Positions 33,260 through 41,154 of a DNA stretch of 64,000 nucleotides are shown in pieces (the first letter of the stretch is position 1; the number at the start of each line of letters is the position of its first letter). The notes below the pieces were generated by a model. The model did not search any database. It was not told the DNA's origin and worked only from the letters and a program-made list of their open reading frames with translations. The translations under genes and the position numbers were made by a program. This DNA comes from Flavisolibacter amylovorans (GTDB lineage Bacteria > Bacteroidota > Bacteroidia > Chitinophagales > Chitinophagaceae), in the NCBI RefSeq assembly GCF_039541815.1, contig NZ_BAABGY010000015.1, positions 1-64,000 of the forward strand, given 5' to 3'.

Positions 33260-35215
33260 ATGAGAAGGATCCTGCTCACACTCGCCGTATTGCCCGTTCT
33301 TTTTGCCAGCGCCCAGCTGCCCCGGCTCCAGAGCTATGCGCAACGGCTCAGTGTGAGTCCTGCCGGGTCCGTGGCCGTGGTGACACGCGCCGGCGAGGTG
33401 CTCCTGGCGGCTGCCCCCGGAGCCCCCTGGCGACCCGCGCCGCCTGTGCCCCAGGAAGGCCCTTCGGGAATCGGTGCTCCGCTGCTGGAATCGGCCTGCT
33501 TTTTCGGGCGCGACACCGGCTTCGTGTACGGCTTCATTCATAACGGCAACCAGCAAAACCTCATCTACCGCACGGTGGATGGCGGAAAGACCTGGTCGAA
33601 GCACGACTTCGGGCAAAGCGGCTGGGTAGACGATGCGGCGAGCCTTCCCAACGGCGAGGCCTGGCTCAGCGTGAGCGGCAGCGGCTTTGCCTATACCCGC
33701 GATCATGGGCGCACCTGGGAGCCCCTTGAATCGCCGGAACGCAAGCAGCGCTTCACCAGGCTCTTTTTCAATACCGCACGGGAGGGCCTGATCGGCTCGC
33801 TCTGGAACAGCCTCTGCTATACACCGGATGGCGGCCGCACCTGGACCTGGGTACCGACCCCGCTCGACCAGAAGAAATACCGGAAGACCAACCCTGAAGG
33901 CCGGCCCGACATCGGTTCGGTTGCCCTCTGGGGCCGGTACTACCTCGTACGCCAGGAAGGGCTCAGCTTCTATTCGCGCCGCGACAGCGTGGATTGGCAG
34001 CCGCTGCCGGGCTGTACCGGCTTTTATACCGATGCGCAGAACAGCGCCCTGTTTCTGCGGCAAGCGCATGGCTGGTCGGTAGCCGGACCCGACCTGGCTA
34101 CGCTGCGCACGATCGAAGGGCCTTACGCAGTTACCGACGGCGCCTGCTACGATGGATCGTTGCTGCTGCTCGGCTCGGGAAAACTGACCCGTATGTGGGC
34201 GGACGGCCGGGTGGCCGACTATGTGCCCGAAGCGGTGGAGGTAAGGCCCGAGTACCTGGGCACGGCCAACGGACAGGCCATCGGCGTCAGCGGCAACCGG
34301 ATCTATACCAGCACGAACGACGGCAGCGATTGGACCTACCGCTACACGCTTCCTTTCGAAGAAAAGCCGGGCGGAAGGCTCCAGGTATCGCCCGAAGGTC
34401 GCTTCACCTACCAGATGCCCGACGACAGCCTGTATTATTACAGTCCGGTTACCGGCTTCCTGCGCCGCACGCACTGGCAGGCGGAGCTGGCGGATTTCTT
34501 TACTGCGCCGATCACCCGCCTCACGCTGGAAGCCGGCAGCTCCGGATGCTTTCATTCCTACCGCGACGTCGTGATCTACGAGCCGGCTGCGGACGCCTTT
34601 GAACAGGTGGATGCCACCAGCTCGGGGAGCAAGCATGCACCGCTGCTCGCCCGCGCCCCAGGCAGCATCGACAGCGCCACCGTGGGCCGCTTGCTGCGCG
34701 CCCTCGAAAACCTGGGCGACACTACCTCCTGGCTGCGCTATTCGGATCTGGAGCTCACCCCGAAGCAGCTCGAGGCATTGCGTGCGGAAGTGCGGCTGTT
34801 CCGGAACACCGTCGGGCGTGGCGGCAAGATCTCCGCGCTGCCGTTCAGCCTGCCGGAGAACAACATCGACTTCGACCGCCTCGAGCGCCTGGTAGACAGC
34901 GTTCCGCACAGCGATCCGGCCTTCCTGCGCGCCTATTTTCAATCCGGACCGCGGATCATCAGCACCACCAGCAACTCGCGGGCGATCCGGCTCACCAACG
35001 ACCGCGGCGAGGAGCTGCTCCTGCGCAACAGTGTCTATGAGCAGGATGCCTACCTCTTTCCGTGGGTGCTGCACCTCAACGGGGCAATACACGTGACGTC
35101 GCCGCCTGCCGTATACCGGTTTATCAAACAGGTGTACCCTGCCTTGCTGGATACGAAAAAGCGGCCGGAACTCTTGCGCCACCTGTTGCAGGCGCATTAC
35201 TACAAAAACCGCTGA
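33260..35215 (+). CDS. Secreted BNR/sialidase-like (VPS10-type) propeller protein
   Basis: A 651-residue exported protein; MRRILLTLAVLPVLFASAQ is the signal peptide, and the ATG at 33260 is chosen for that reason. The mature part contains Asp-box style motifs: VDGGKTWSKHDF, TRDHGRTWEPLES, TPDGGRTWTWVPT and STNDGSDWTYRYT fit S-x-D-x-G-x-T-W. This marks a beta-propeller of the BNR type. The last 200 residues are mainly helical (LRALENLGDTTSWLRYSD, KQLEALRAEVRLF). No sialidase Arg triad or catalytic pair is obvious, so a binding or structural role is more likely than hydrolysis. Confidence 0.8.
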   Translation: MRRILLTLAVLPVLFASAQLPRLQSYAQRLSVSPAGSVAVVTRAGEVLLAAAPGAPWRPAPPVPQEGPSGIGAPLLESACFFGRDTGFVYGFIHNGNQQNLIYRTVDGGKTWSKHDFGQSGWVDDAASLPNGEAWLSVSGSGFAYTRDHGRTWEPLESPERKQRFTRLFFNTAREGLIGSLWNSLCYTPDGGRTWTWVPTPLDQKKYRKTNPEGRPDIGSVALWGRYYLVRQEGLSFYSRRDSVDWQPLPGCTGFYTDAQNSALFLRQAHGWSVAGPDLATLRTIEGPYAVTDGACYDGSLLLLGSGKLTRMWADGRVADYVPEAVEVRPEYLGTANGQAIGVSGNRIYTSTNDGSDWTYRYTLPFEEKPGGRLQVSPEGRFTYQMPDDSLYYYSPVTGFLRRTHWQAELADFFTAPITRLTLEAGSSGCFHSYRDVVIYEPAADAFEQVDATSSGSKHAPLLARAPGSIDSATVGRLLRALENLGDTTSWLRYSDLELTPKQLEALRAEVRLFRNTVGRGGKISALPFSLPENNIDFDRLERLVDSVPHSDPAFLRAYFQSGPRIISTTSNSRAIRLTNDRGEELLLRNSVYEQDAYLFPWVLHLNGAIHVTSPPAVYRFIKQVYPALLDTKKRPELLRHLLQAHYYKNR

Positions 35216-35431
35216 CCCGGCAGCCGAGCGGCTTTTTGGGGATATCAGAGGTGCCTGATCAGACCATGCGAGCACGGTTTACGGGGCTGACGATTTCTTC
35301 TTCGTTGAGCCCCCACCGCCTCCGCGCCAAAGGTTACAGCCGACGGCGTGCGGGCCCCCGCGCTAATGCGTCGGGGCCGGTGCACCGACCCTTTCCGCCT
35401 TTCGGCAGGCCCACTTAAGTTAAACAGCTTT

Positions 35432-36607
35432 TTAAGAGCGCTTCCCCTGGAGCAGCTCCGCCACGAAGGCCGCCTCCCCCAGTGCCGAGGTGCTGAGCGA
35501 AAGATCGATGTCGAGCTGGCTGCGCAGCACGGCGGCCACCGAATCGTCGAACACGCGGAGCACGACGCGGACATCCCCTTTGAGGGAGCGGGCGTTGAGC
35601 CCGATCTCCAGGTTGGCGAGGTCGTTGTCGACCACGGAAATCACCGCCCTTGCATTGGCGGCGGCCACCGCTTTCAGTACCCGGGGCAGCCGGGCGTCGC
35701 CGATATACACGGGCACGCCGTACCGGCGCAGGTACTCGAGGTGCGGCGCCTTTTCGTCCTTCTCGATAATGATGAAGCGCTCCTTGCGGCGGTAGAGCTC
35801 CTCGGCGATATAATAACCGAACCGGCCGAGGCCGCAGAGGATCACATGGTTGCGGTAGCGGTAAGGGCGATGGCCGAGCGCCCGCTCCTGGCGGTTCTTG
35901 ACGATGTTGTCGATGCTCAGGGAAAAGATGAGCCAGATAAAGACCGTAGCCGAGAGGATGAGTCCGACCCCGATCAGCTTGCTGGCGACGCTGGTGCCCA
36001 GCAGGTTGATATCGCCATAGCCCACGGTGGTGACGGTGACCATGACGAAGTAAAACGAGTTGATCCAGCTGAGCCCGTCGGCATAGCGGAAATACACGGT
36101 GCAGCCCAGCATGACGGCGAGGAAGGAAGCGGCGAGCCCTGGCATCAATTTGTCGCGCGGCGGGTTTCCCAGGCTTTCGGGCGGGCGCAGCACCACCGGT
36201 CGTACGGGGCGCTGCTGGGTTGCGTAGAGCGCCTCCACGAAAGCAGGTGCGGCGAGGCGGGCCGGGTTGAGGATACGCATCTTCGGGTGCGCCGCCTCCA
36301 GGTGCGGGATCAGGCTTTCGTTGAAGAGCGCAGCGGTGATGGGCATCGTTTCGTGGAGCCCGATCAGCGCGAGGATCATCTCGAGGTTTTGCTCGTCGCT
36401 TTCGTCGAGCACATAGGCCATGGCCAGGCGCGAAAGGTCGAGGTTGCCGAGCAGGATGGAAGCTTTCTGCACCGGCGAGCGCAGGTCGGCCCGCCACTCG
36501 GAAAGTCCCTGCGGCTTGTGCGTCACCGTAAAGCCCTCGGCCTCGAGGCGAAGACGCACCCGGTGGGCGAGGTGGCTGGCGCCGAGTATGAGTACGTCTC
36601 CGGGCAT
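35432..36607 (-). CDS. Two-TM potassium channel with N- and C-terminal Rossmann (RCK/TrkA-N) domains
   Basis: A 391-residue membrane protein. Residues 3-120 form a Rossmann-like domain (VLILGASHLAHRVRLRL). One helix near 140-160 and another near 200-225 flank a pore loop whose filter is VTTVGYGD, the K+ selectivity signature. From about 240 a TrkA-N/RCK domain begins (HVILCGLGRFGYYIAEEL, then IIIEKDEKA, VYIGDAR). Channels of this kind gate K+ flow in response to nucleotide or Ca2+. The extra N-terminal domain is not found in MthK-type channels. A family G array touches the start codon. Confidence 0.88.
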   Translation of the reverse strand: MPGDVLILGASHLAHRVRLRLEAEGFTVTHKPQGLSEWRADLRSPVQKASILLGNLDLSRLAMAYVLDESDEQNLEMILALIGLHETMPITAALFNESLIPHLEAAHPKMRILNPARLAAPAFVEALYATQQRPVRPVVLRPPESLGNPPRDKLMPGLAASFLAVMLGCTVYFRYADGLSWINSFYFVMVTVTTVGYGDINLLGTSVASKLIGVGLILSATVFIWLIFSLSIDNIVKNRQERALGHRPYRYRNHVILCGLGRFGYYIAEELYRRKERFIIIEKDEKAPHLEYLRRYGVPVYIGDARLPRVLKAVAAANARAVISVVDNDLANLEIGLNARSLKGDVRVVLRVFDDSVAAVLRSQLDIDLSLSTSALGEAAFVAELLQGKRS

Positions 36608-36608
36608 G

Positions 36609-36669
36609 TTGTTTATTGGTCTATTTGTTTATTTGTTTATTGGTTTATTGGTTTATTGGTCTATTGGTA
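36609..36669. repeat. Word array TTTATTGGT / TTTATTTGT (family G)
   Basis: Six to seven 9-base units begin one base upstream of the channel's start codon on the minus strand and would form its leader. Confidence 0.8.
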
Positions 36670-36780
36670 AGGGATCGCTCAAGGTGGGAGGTGCCTACCG
36701 GATGCTCCTGTACTCAAAACCCCGCCTTCGCCGGCGTCGTCAGGACCTTATCCACACCCCACCATACTACTAATTCCATC

Positions 36781-36837
36781 ATCCCATTAGCACATTACCC
36801 CATTAGCACATTAGCACATTACCCCATTAGCACATTA
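36781..36837. repeat. Octamer array CATTAGCA / CATTACCC ending on a stop codon (family D)
   Basis: Seven octamers. The last CATTAC contains TTA, the complement of the TAA stop codon of the VOC gene. Confidence 0.85.
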
Positions 36838-37224
36838 CTCCCAAAGCCCTTCCTCCACCACTTCGGCGAGGTGGCCGTCGGGGTCGGAGAAGTAGAAGGA
36901 GCGGCGGCCATTGGGCCACTCGTGGTCGTGGGTGATGGGGATGCCGGCGGCCGACAGGGTGGAGCGGGTGCTGTCGTAGTCGGACCGCGCCACTTCGAAG
37001 GCGAAGTGCTGTACGCCGTGGGCGCCGTGGGGCGGCAGGTGTACCTCCCGCTCCGTTTGCTCCGCCACGAAGCAGAGGAGCACCGAGGCACCGGCGCGGA
37101 AGAAGACGTGGCGACCCGGCACCAGGGAGAGCAGCGGCAGGCCGAGCGCACCTTCGTAGAACGCGCGGCAGCGCTCCAGGTCGGTCACGTACAGACAGGT
37201 CTCTTTGATGGAACGGACGTTCAT
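36835..37224 (-). CDS. VOC superfamily (glyoxalase/bleomycin-resistance fold) protein
   Basis: A 129-residue protein from MNVRSIKETCLYVTDL. It has the paired beta-alpha-beta-beta-beta modules of the vicinal oxygen chelate fold: CLYVTDLERCRAFYEGALGL, then HFAFEVARSDYDSTRSTL, with FYFSDPDGHLAEVVE at the end. Likely metal ligands are His in GVQHFAFEV and Glu in LAEVVE. Substrate cannot be told; lactoylglutathione lyase-like or dioxygenase-like roles are both possible. An alternative ATG eight codons upstream exists (37248). Confidence 0.85.
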   Translation of the reverse strand: MNVRSIKETCLYVTDLERCRAFYEGALGLPLLSLVPGRHVFFRAGASVLLCFVAEQTEREVHLPPHGAHGVQHFAFEVARSDYDSTRSTLSAAGIPITHDHEWPNGRRSFYFSDPDGHLAEVVEEGLWE

Positions 37225-37256
37225 GCCTGCAGGGCTGAAAAGAATCATGCCGCCGG

Positions 37257-37292
37257 GAGATCTCAGATATGTGATTTCGGATCTGTGATCTC
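37257..37292. repeat. Word array GGAGATCTCAGATATGTGAT (family E)
   Basis: Degenerate GATCT/GTGAT words upstream of the VOC gene. Confidence 0.6.
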
Positions 37293-37372
37293 CCGTACCT
37301 GCAACCTTTCTAAACCCTCCTGAACCTATCCGAACCCTCCTGAACTTTTTATCGGTTGCGTAATTTGCGGGC

Positions 37373-37729
37373 ATGAGCATTCCGATCAAAGGCATCCCGG
37401 TGGATGCCGAGACGCGCTGTGTGCACTATCGCTCCGCGCTTGACGTCATCGCGATCCGGTTCCGGTGCTGCGATGCTTACTATCCCTGCATCCACTGCCA
37501 CGAGGAAGCGGCCGGGCACGCCGTGGAGCGCTGGCCCGAAGCGGAGTGGGAGGCAAAGGCGATCCTGTGCGGCGTTTGTAAGCACGAGCTCACGATCCGG
37601 GAGTATTTCGGTTGCGGATACACGTGCCCTTGCTGCGGCAGCGCTTTCAATCCGAAGTGCGCCAACCACGACCACTATTACTTCGAACCGCGAGTGAAGG
37701 AACACGGATCGGACGGATCGAACGGATGA
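37373..37729 (+). CDS. CHY zinc-finger protein
   Basis: A 118-residue zinc-binding protein. The opening MSIPIKGIPVDAETRCVHY and the set of pairs C-H-Y, C-C, C-I-H-C-H, C-G-V-C, C-P-C-C and C-A-N-H match the CHY zinc-finger domain, which binds three zinc ions. Bacterial stand-alone forms of about 110 residues are common; eukaryotic relatives include Hot13 and RING-type ligases. The role in bacteria is not settled. The C-terminal tail (KEHGSDGSNG) is encoded by low-complexity sequence that continues after the stop codon. Confidence 0.9.
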   Translation: MSIPIKGIPVDAETRCVHYRSALDVIAIRFRCCDAYYPCIHCHEEAAGHAVERWPEAEWEAKAILCGVCKHELTIREYFGCGYTCPCCGSAFNPKCANHDHYYFEPRVKEHGSDGSNG

Positions 37730-37889
37730 CTACGGATACAATCCGTTCTCTTCTGCAACATCCGTATTCCCCGAGGCTTCGGGGCGTGTTCTTTCGCTAT
37801 TGTTGCATGGAAAGGATTACCCGACTCGAAAAGCATGAACAAAACCGGAACGGCACGGGTATTGGGGCGCTAGCGGGAAACAACCCATT

Positions 37890-38267
37890 ATGGCTACAGC
37901 TACAAAAAAGTCGGCCCCGAAGAAGGCCGCATCGAAAAAGTCCGCTCCCAAGAAGACCGCCACGAAGCGCGGCGTCAAGAAGGCGGCGCCGAAGCGCGGG
38001 GTAAAGAAAGCGGCACCCAGGAAGGCGGCGAAGAAGGCTGCTCCGAAGAAAGCGGCCGCAAAAAAAGCTGCTCCCAAAAAGGCCGCTGCCAAAAAGAGCA
38101 CGGCGAAGAAGAGTGGTACCAAAAAGAACAAGCTGGGCGTCAAGAACTCGCTCGTGAACAATATCAACGCGAAGAAGAAAAGCGGCACGGCAAAGAGCGC
38201 CAAAAAGAGCAGCGTGTCGAAGGAAAGCTACCAGGCGATGGAAGATAATTGGGGAAAGAAGAAGTAG
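37890..38267 (+). CDS. Histone H1-like Lys/Ala/Pro-rich DNA-binding protein
   Basis: A 125-residue, extremely basic protein. Residues 1-80 are tandem K-K-A-A-P-K/A-A-K-K repeats like the C-terminal tail of histone H1 and of AlgP-type proteins; the region is disordered until it binds DNA. Residues 80-125 (NKLGVKNSLVNNINAKKKSG, then SKESYQAMEDNWGKKK) are less repetitive and resemble the end of Bacteroidota H1-like proteins. It probably compacts the nucleoid. The repetitive DNA is prone to copy-number change. Composite element copy 2 starts three bases after the stop codon. Confidence 0.85.
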   Translation: MATATKKSAPKKAASKKSAPKKTATKRGVKKAAPKRGVKKAAPRKAAKKAAPKKAAAKKAAPKKAAAKKSTAKKSGTKKNKLGVKNSLVNNINAKKKSGTAKSAKKSSVSKESYQAMEDNWGKKK

Positions 38268-38269
38268 CT

Positions 38270-38611
38270 CCCCGGCCCCCTGTCCCCGGCCCCCCGAAGG
38301 GGGAACTTAGGTCGGACATACTTTATTGGTTAAGGCCTTTTCTAAAAGTTGTATCGTAGAAAGCCCCGACGGTGTCGGGGCTTTCTACGTTAGCGTTTGA
38401 GTGGGCAATCGGATAAGCGGGTGTATGAGTCGATAGAAAGTGCGTAAGGCGTCAGGCCAATAGATGTATTCATGTGATCAGACAAGTACATACACATTTA
38501 TTGCCGATCCATCCTGAGAAAGGCTTCGCTAATGTAAAGAAAGTAACAAGCTAAGTTCCCCCTTCGGGGGACAGGGGGCCGGAGACAGGGGGCCGGGGGG
38601 CCGCTACACGA
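38270..38611. mobile_element. Composite repeat element, copy 2
   Basis: Left arm 38270-38312 and right arm 38551-38611 are inverted copies of CTAAGTTCCCCCTTCGGGGG with trailing GACAGGGGGCC units. A terminator hairpin lies at 38358-38386. The first 120 bases align closely with copy 1 (935-1052), including spacer words (TTTTCT-AAAG, GTA(T)CG). It lies between the H1-like gene and the P1 peptidase gene and encodes nothing. Confidence 0.65.
38358..38386 (+). terminator. Bidirectional terminator inside composite copy 2
   Basis: AGAAAGCCCCGAC and GTCGGGGCTTTCT form a 13-bp perfect stem around GGT. It would end the H1-like transcript. Confidence 0.75.
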
Positions 38612-38669
38612 TTGATGCAGCCGTTTGCCGGGTTGATACATCGGGGCAAGGTGAGCCTGCCAGGAACCT

Positions 38670-38677
38670 TACTTTTG
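38670..38677 (+). promoter_or_regulatory. -7 promoter element of the P1 peptidase gene
   Basis: TACTTTTG fits TAnnTTTG and leaves a 14-base leader before the ATG at 38692. Confidence 0.5.
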
Positions 38678-38691
38678 CCAAAACCACCTAC

Positions 38692-39837
38692 ATGCGATTT
38701 CTATCCGTAGTTCTACTATCCTTTGGCACCCTGGCCGCCGCGGCGCAGAAGCCCCGCGCCCGCGACCTCGGCGTTCCGTTTGAAGGGCGCCCGGGCCCGA
38801 ACAATGCCATTACCGATGTGCCCGGCGTGCTTGTAGGCTACAAGACACTCGTGTCGGGCGCCGCCGGTAAAGGCGCCGTGCGCACCGGCGTCACCGTGAT
38901 CCTGCCGCAGGGCCGCAGCAACCGGGCCTGGCCTGCCGGCTGGTTCTGCCTCAACGGCGACGGCGAGATGACCGGCACAACCGTGATCGACGAATACGGG
39001 TTCGGCTACGGCCCCATCGGCATCACCAACACAAATAGTGTGGGCGTAGTGCGCGACGCCATCGGCGCCTGGAGCACCCGCAACTTCCCCGGCCAGGGAT
39101 CCTTCGACTTCTCCTTCGGACTGCCCGTAGCCGCTGAAACCTACGACGGCATGCTCAACGACATCAACGGGCTGCACGTAACGAAGGAGCACGTGTGGAG
39201 TGCGCTCGACTCGGCCCGGAGCGGCCCCGTCGCCGAAGGCAACGTGGGCGGCGGCACCGGCATGTCGCTCTTCCTCTTCAAAGGCGGCTCCGGCACGGCC
39301 TCGCGCACGGTGCGCATCGACAGTAGTACTACGTATACCGTGGGCGTGTTCGTACAGGGTAACTTCGGCGGCCGCCGCGACCTCCTGATCGCCGGCGTGC
39401 CCGTGGGCGCCGAGATCAAGGACCTCATGCCGGTGTTCAACGACGCGCCGAAGAAGAAGGACGGCTCCATCATCGTGGTGATCGTTACCGACGCACCGCT
39501 TCTGCCCGGGCAGCTGCAGCAGCTGGCGAAGCGCGCCTCCATCGGCGTGGCCCGCACCGGCGGCTATGGCTACAACTCCTCCGGCGACCTCTTCCTGGCC
39601 GCCTCCACCCGTGCCCCTGCGGATAATGCCAAAGGCACCCTCCAAACCTGGACCGCACTCCCGAAAGAGCGCGTCGACGGCCTCTACCGCGCCGTGGCCA
39701 CCGCCACCGAGGAAGCCATCATCAACGCCCTCGTGGCCGCCGAAACCATGGAAGGCATCAACAACAACATCATCTACGCCCTCCCGCACGATCGGCTGCA
39801 GGAGCTTTTGAAGAAGTATAATCGCTCTTCGAAGTAA
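38692..39837 (+). CDS. Secreted P1 family peptidase (DmpA/BapA-like aminopeptidase)
   Basis: A 381-residue exported N-terminal nucleophile-type hydrolase. Signal peptide MRFLSVVLLSFGTLAAAAQ, then the family pattern: NAITDVPGVLVGYKTL, AVRTGVTVILPQG, NGDGEMTG, GPIGITNTNSVGVVRDA, GNVGGGTGM and the later GYGYNSSGDLFLAAST. DmpA/BapA enzymes self-cleave before a Ser or Thr to form two chains and then remove N-terminal D- or beta-amino acids; the Ser in NSSGD is the likely nucleophile (inference from position). The stop codon TAA opens the octamer array 39835-39870. Confidence 0.9.
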   Translation: MRFLSVVLLSFGTLAAAAQKPRARDLGVPFEGRPGPNNAITDVPGVLVGYKTLVSGAAGKGAVRTGVTVILPQGRSNRAWPAGWFCLNGDGEMTGTTVIDEYGFGYGPIGITNTNSVGVVRDAIGAWSTRNFPGQGSFDFSFGLPVAAETYDGMLNDINGLHVTKEHVWSALDSARSGPVAEGNVGGGTGMSLFLFKGGSGTASRTVRIDSSTTYTVGVFVQGNFGGRRDLLIAGVPVGAEIKDLMPVFNDAPKKKDGSIIVVIVTDAPLLPGQLQQLAKRASIGVARTGGYGYNSSGDLFLAASTRAPADNAKGTLQTWTALPKERVDGLYRAVATATEEAIINALVAAETMEGINNNIIYALPHDRLQELLKKYNRSSK

Positions 39838-39870
39838 TGTGCTAATGGGGTAATGTGCTAATGTGCTAAT
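39835..39870. repeat. Octamer array TAATGTGC / TAATGGGG starting on a stop codon (family D)
   Basis: Four to five octamers; the first TAA is the P1 peptidase stop codon. As 8 is not a multiple of 3, successive TAA triplets fall in all three frames. Confidence 0.9.
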
Positions 39871-39872
39871 AA

Positions 39873-39904
39873 GAGGCCCGGATCGCCACGCGATCCGGGC
39901 CTTT
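39873..39904 (+). terminator. Intrinsic terminator after the P1 peptidase gene
   Basis: AGGCCCGGATCG and CGATCCGGGCCT pair around CCACG, followed by TTCTT. Confidence 0.8.
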
Positions 39905-39918
39905 CTTCATTATCCGAT

Positions 39919-39983
39919 TCCCCTATTACCCCATTACCCCATTAGCACATTACCCCATTAGCACATTACCCCATTAGCACATT
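39919..39983. repeat. Octamer array, inverted orientation (family D)
   Basis: About eight octamers CATTACCC/CATTAGCA, opposite in orientation to 39835-39870; the terminator lies between them. It ends about 45 bases before the next gene. Confidence 0.85.
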
Positions 39984-40028
39984 GTCTGGTATCACTTTTG
40001 CCTACTGCCGGTTGAAAAGATAACGACT

Positions 40029-40304
40029 ATGGATAAGCGTACCTGGACCCCGGTCCTTCTCATTCTGGCACTGGCTTCGATCGGCTATGCCATCTACCGC
40101 TCTACCGCCCAGCGCATCGTGCTCACCGAAGGCAACCGCGTGACCACTTATGGCGAGCCCCAGGACGGGCTGATCCTCGGCCTCCTGCTGCTCGGCGCCC
40201 TCAGCCTGCTCGCCTCCGTGTTCCTGAGCACGCTGCCCAACCGCTACGAGCGGCGCGATACGGTGGTGCGGGAAGAAGGCCCGATCGCCAATTTTCGCCG
40301 CTAA
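40029..40304 (+). CDS. Small two-TM hypothetical membrane protein
   Basis: A 91-residue protein. Hydrophobic segments at residues 7-25 (WTPVLLILALASIGYAIY) and 48-68 (LILGLLLLGALSLLASVFL) are separated by a polar loop with EGNRVTTYGEPQDG. The tail is charged (RYERRDTVVREEG). No family recognised. Both termini probably face the cytoplasm by the positive-inside rule. Codon use matches neighbours. Confidence 0.65.
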   Translation: MDKRTWTPVLLILALASIGYAIYRSTAQRIVLTEGNRVTTYGEPQDGLILGLLLLGALSLLASVFLSTLPNRYERRDTVVREEGPIANFRR

Positions 40305-40330
40305 AAACTGGTAATCAATCTATTAATGTG

Positions 40331-40382
40331 CAGGCGCCGGCCCGGAACCGCTTTTCAGAGCGGCTTTCCCGGCCGGCGCCTG
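40331..40382. other. Long GC-rich hairpin
   Basis: CAGGCGCCGGCCCGG pairs with CCGGCCGGCGCCTG, enclosing a second stem AACCGCTTTT/CAGAGCGGCTT. There is no T tract after it, so it is not a clear terminator; it may be a structured RNA, a processed 3' end or a repeat. Confidence 0.45.
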
Positions 40383-40557
40383 CCTATCATTCCGGTCCCG
40401 GATAGCACCATTCCCGATCCTCCGTTTTACAACTCAACGCGGTTTGTTACCGTTCATCCATACTATTTGGCTGTTAATACTACTATGTATTGTATAGTAC
40501 CTTAGGTTGGGGCATCTTTGTGTGGTCAATCAATCATAACCACTCAAAATAATCATC

Positions 40558-41001
40558 ATGAAAACGATCCTCCTCGCCCTCAGCCTCCTCGCCGGCACCT
40601 TCTTCAACAATGCCCGCGCCACTGAAAATGAAATTGACCCCACGGTAACCGCTGCCTTCGAAAGCCGCTTCGCCAACGCCACCGAGGTGGCCTGGTCGGA
40701 CGCCGGTGGCCTCTACAAGGTACGCTTCACCCTCGACGGGCAGACTGCCAACGCCTTCTACAACACCGACGGCGCCCTGGTAGCCCTCACCCGTCAGCTC
40801 GCCCCCTCGGAGCTGCCCGCCGCCCTCCGCGCCAGCCTGCGCCCCTCGCTGGAGAAGCGCTGGATCACCGACGTGTTCGAAGTGAAGAACGAGACCGGCA
40901 TCACCTACTACGCCACCCTCGAGAACGCCGACAGCAAGGTGGTGCTCCAGTCGGTACGCGGCCGCAAGTGGATGACCTACAACGAGACCGTTCGCCTGTA
41001 A
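40558..41001 (+). CDS. PepSY-like secreted protein
   Basis: A 147-residue periplasmic protein; the signal peptide MKTILLALSLLAGTFFNNARA has no lipobox. The mature part holds two PepSY-like modules (FANATEVAWSDAGGLYKVRF with AFYNTDGALVALTRQL, then WITDVFEVKNETGITYYATL with VVLQSVRGRKW). Related to the lipoprotein at 8710-9243 in fold pattern, with W and N at matching places. Ligand unknown. Confidence 0.8.
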   Translation: MKTILLALSLLAGTFFNNARATENEIDPTVTAAFESRFANATEVAWSDAGGLYKVRFTLDGQTANAFYNTDGALVALTRQLAPSELPAALRASLRPSLEKRWITDVFEVKNETGITYYATLENADSKVVLQSVRGRKWMTYNETVRL

Positions 41002-41024
41002 GCAATCCTCCCTTCTCCTACATC

Positions 41025-41056
41025 AAAAGGCCCGTGGAGCTTCCACGGGCCTTTTT
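41025..41056 (+). terminator. Intrinsic terminator after the PepSY-like gene
   Basis: AAAAGGCCCGTGGA and TCCACGGGCCTTTTT form a perfect stem around GCT. Confidence 0.9.
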
Positions 41057-41154
41057 CGGCGGCCGGCGCGCCGATTTTGACCGATCGCGCCAAAAAGGGC
41101 CGGCGCGGAGCAAAAGTTGCTTAGATTTGACTTTCTAATCCCACATCTCACAGT

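Noticed and set aside
33197..35275. Minus-strand open frame of 692 codons opposite the BNR protein
   Set aside because: Shadow frame; the plus strand has the signal peptide and Asp-box motifs.
39835..39983. CRISPR or tRNA-like structure in the octamer arrays
   Set aside because: Pure short tandem words without spacers; no cloverleaf can be drawn.
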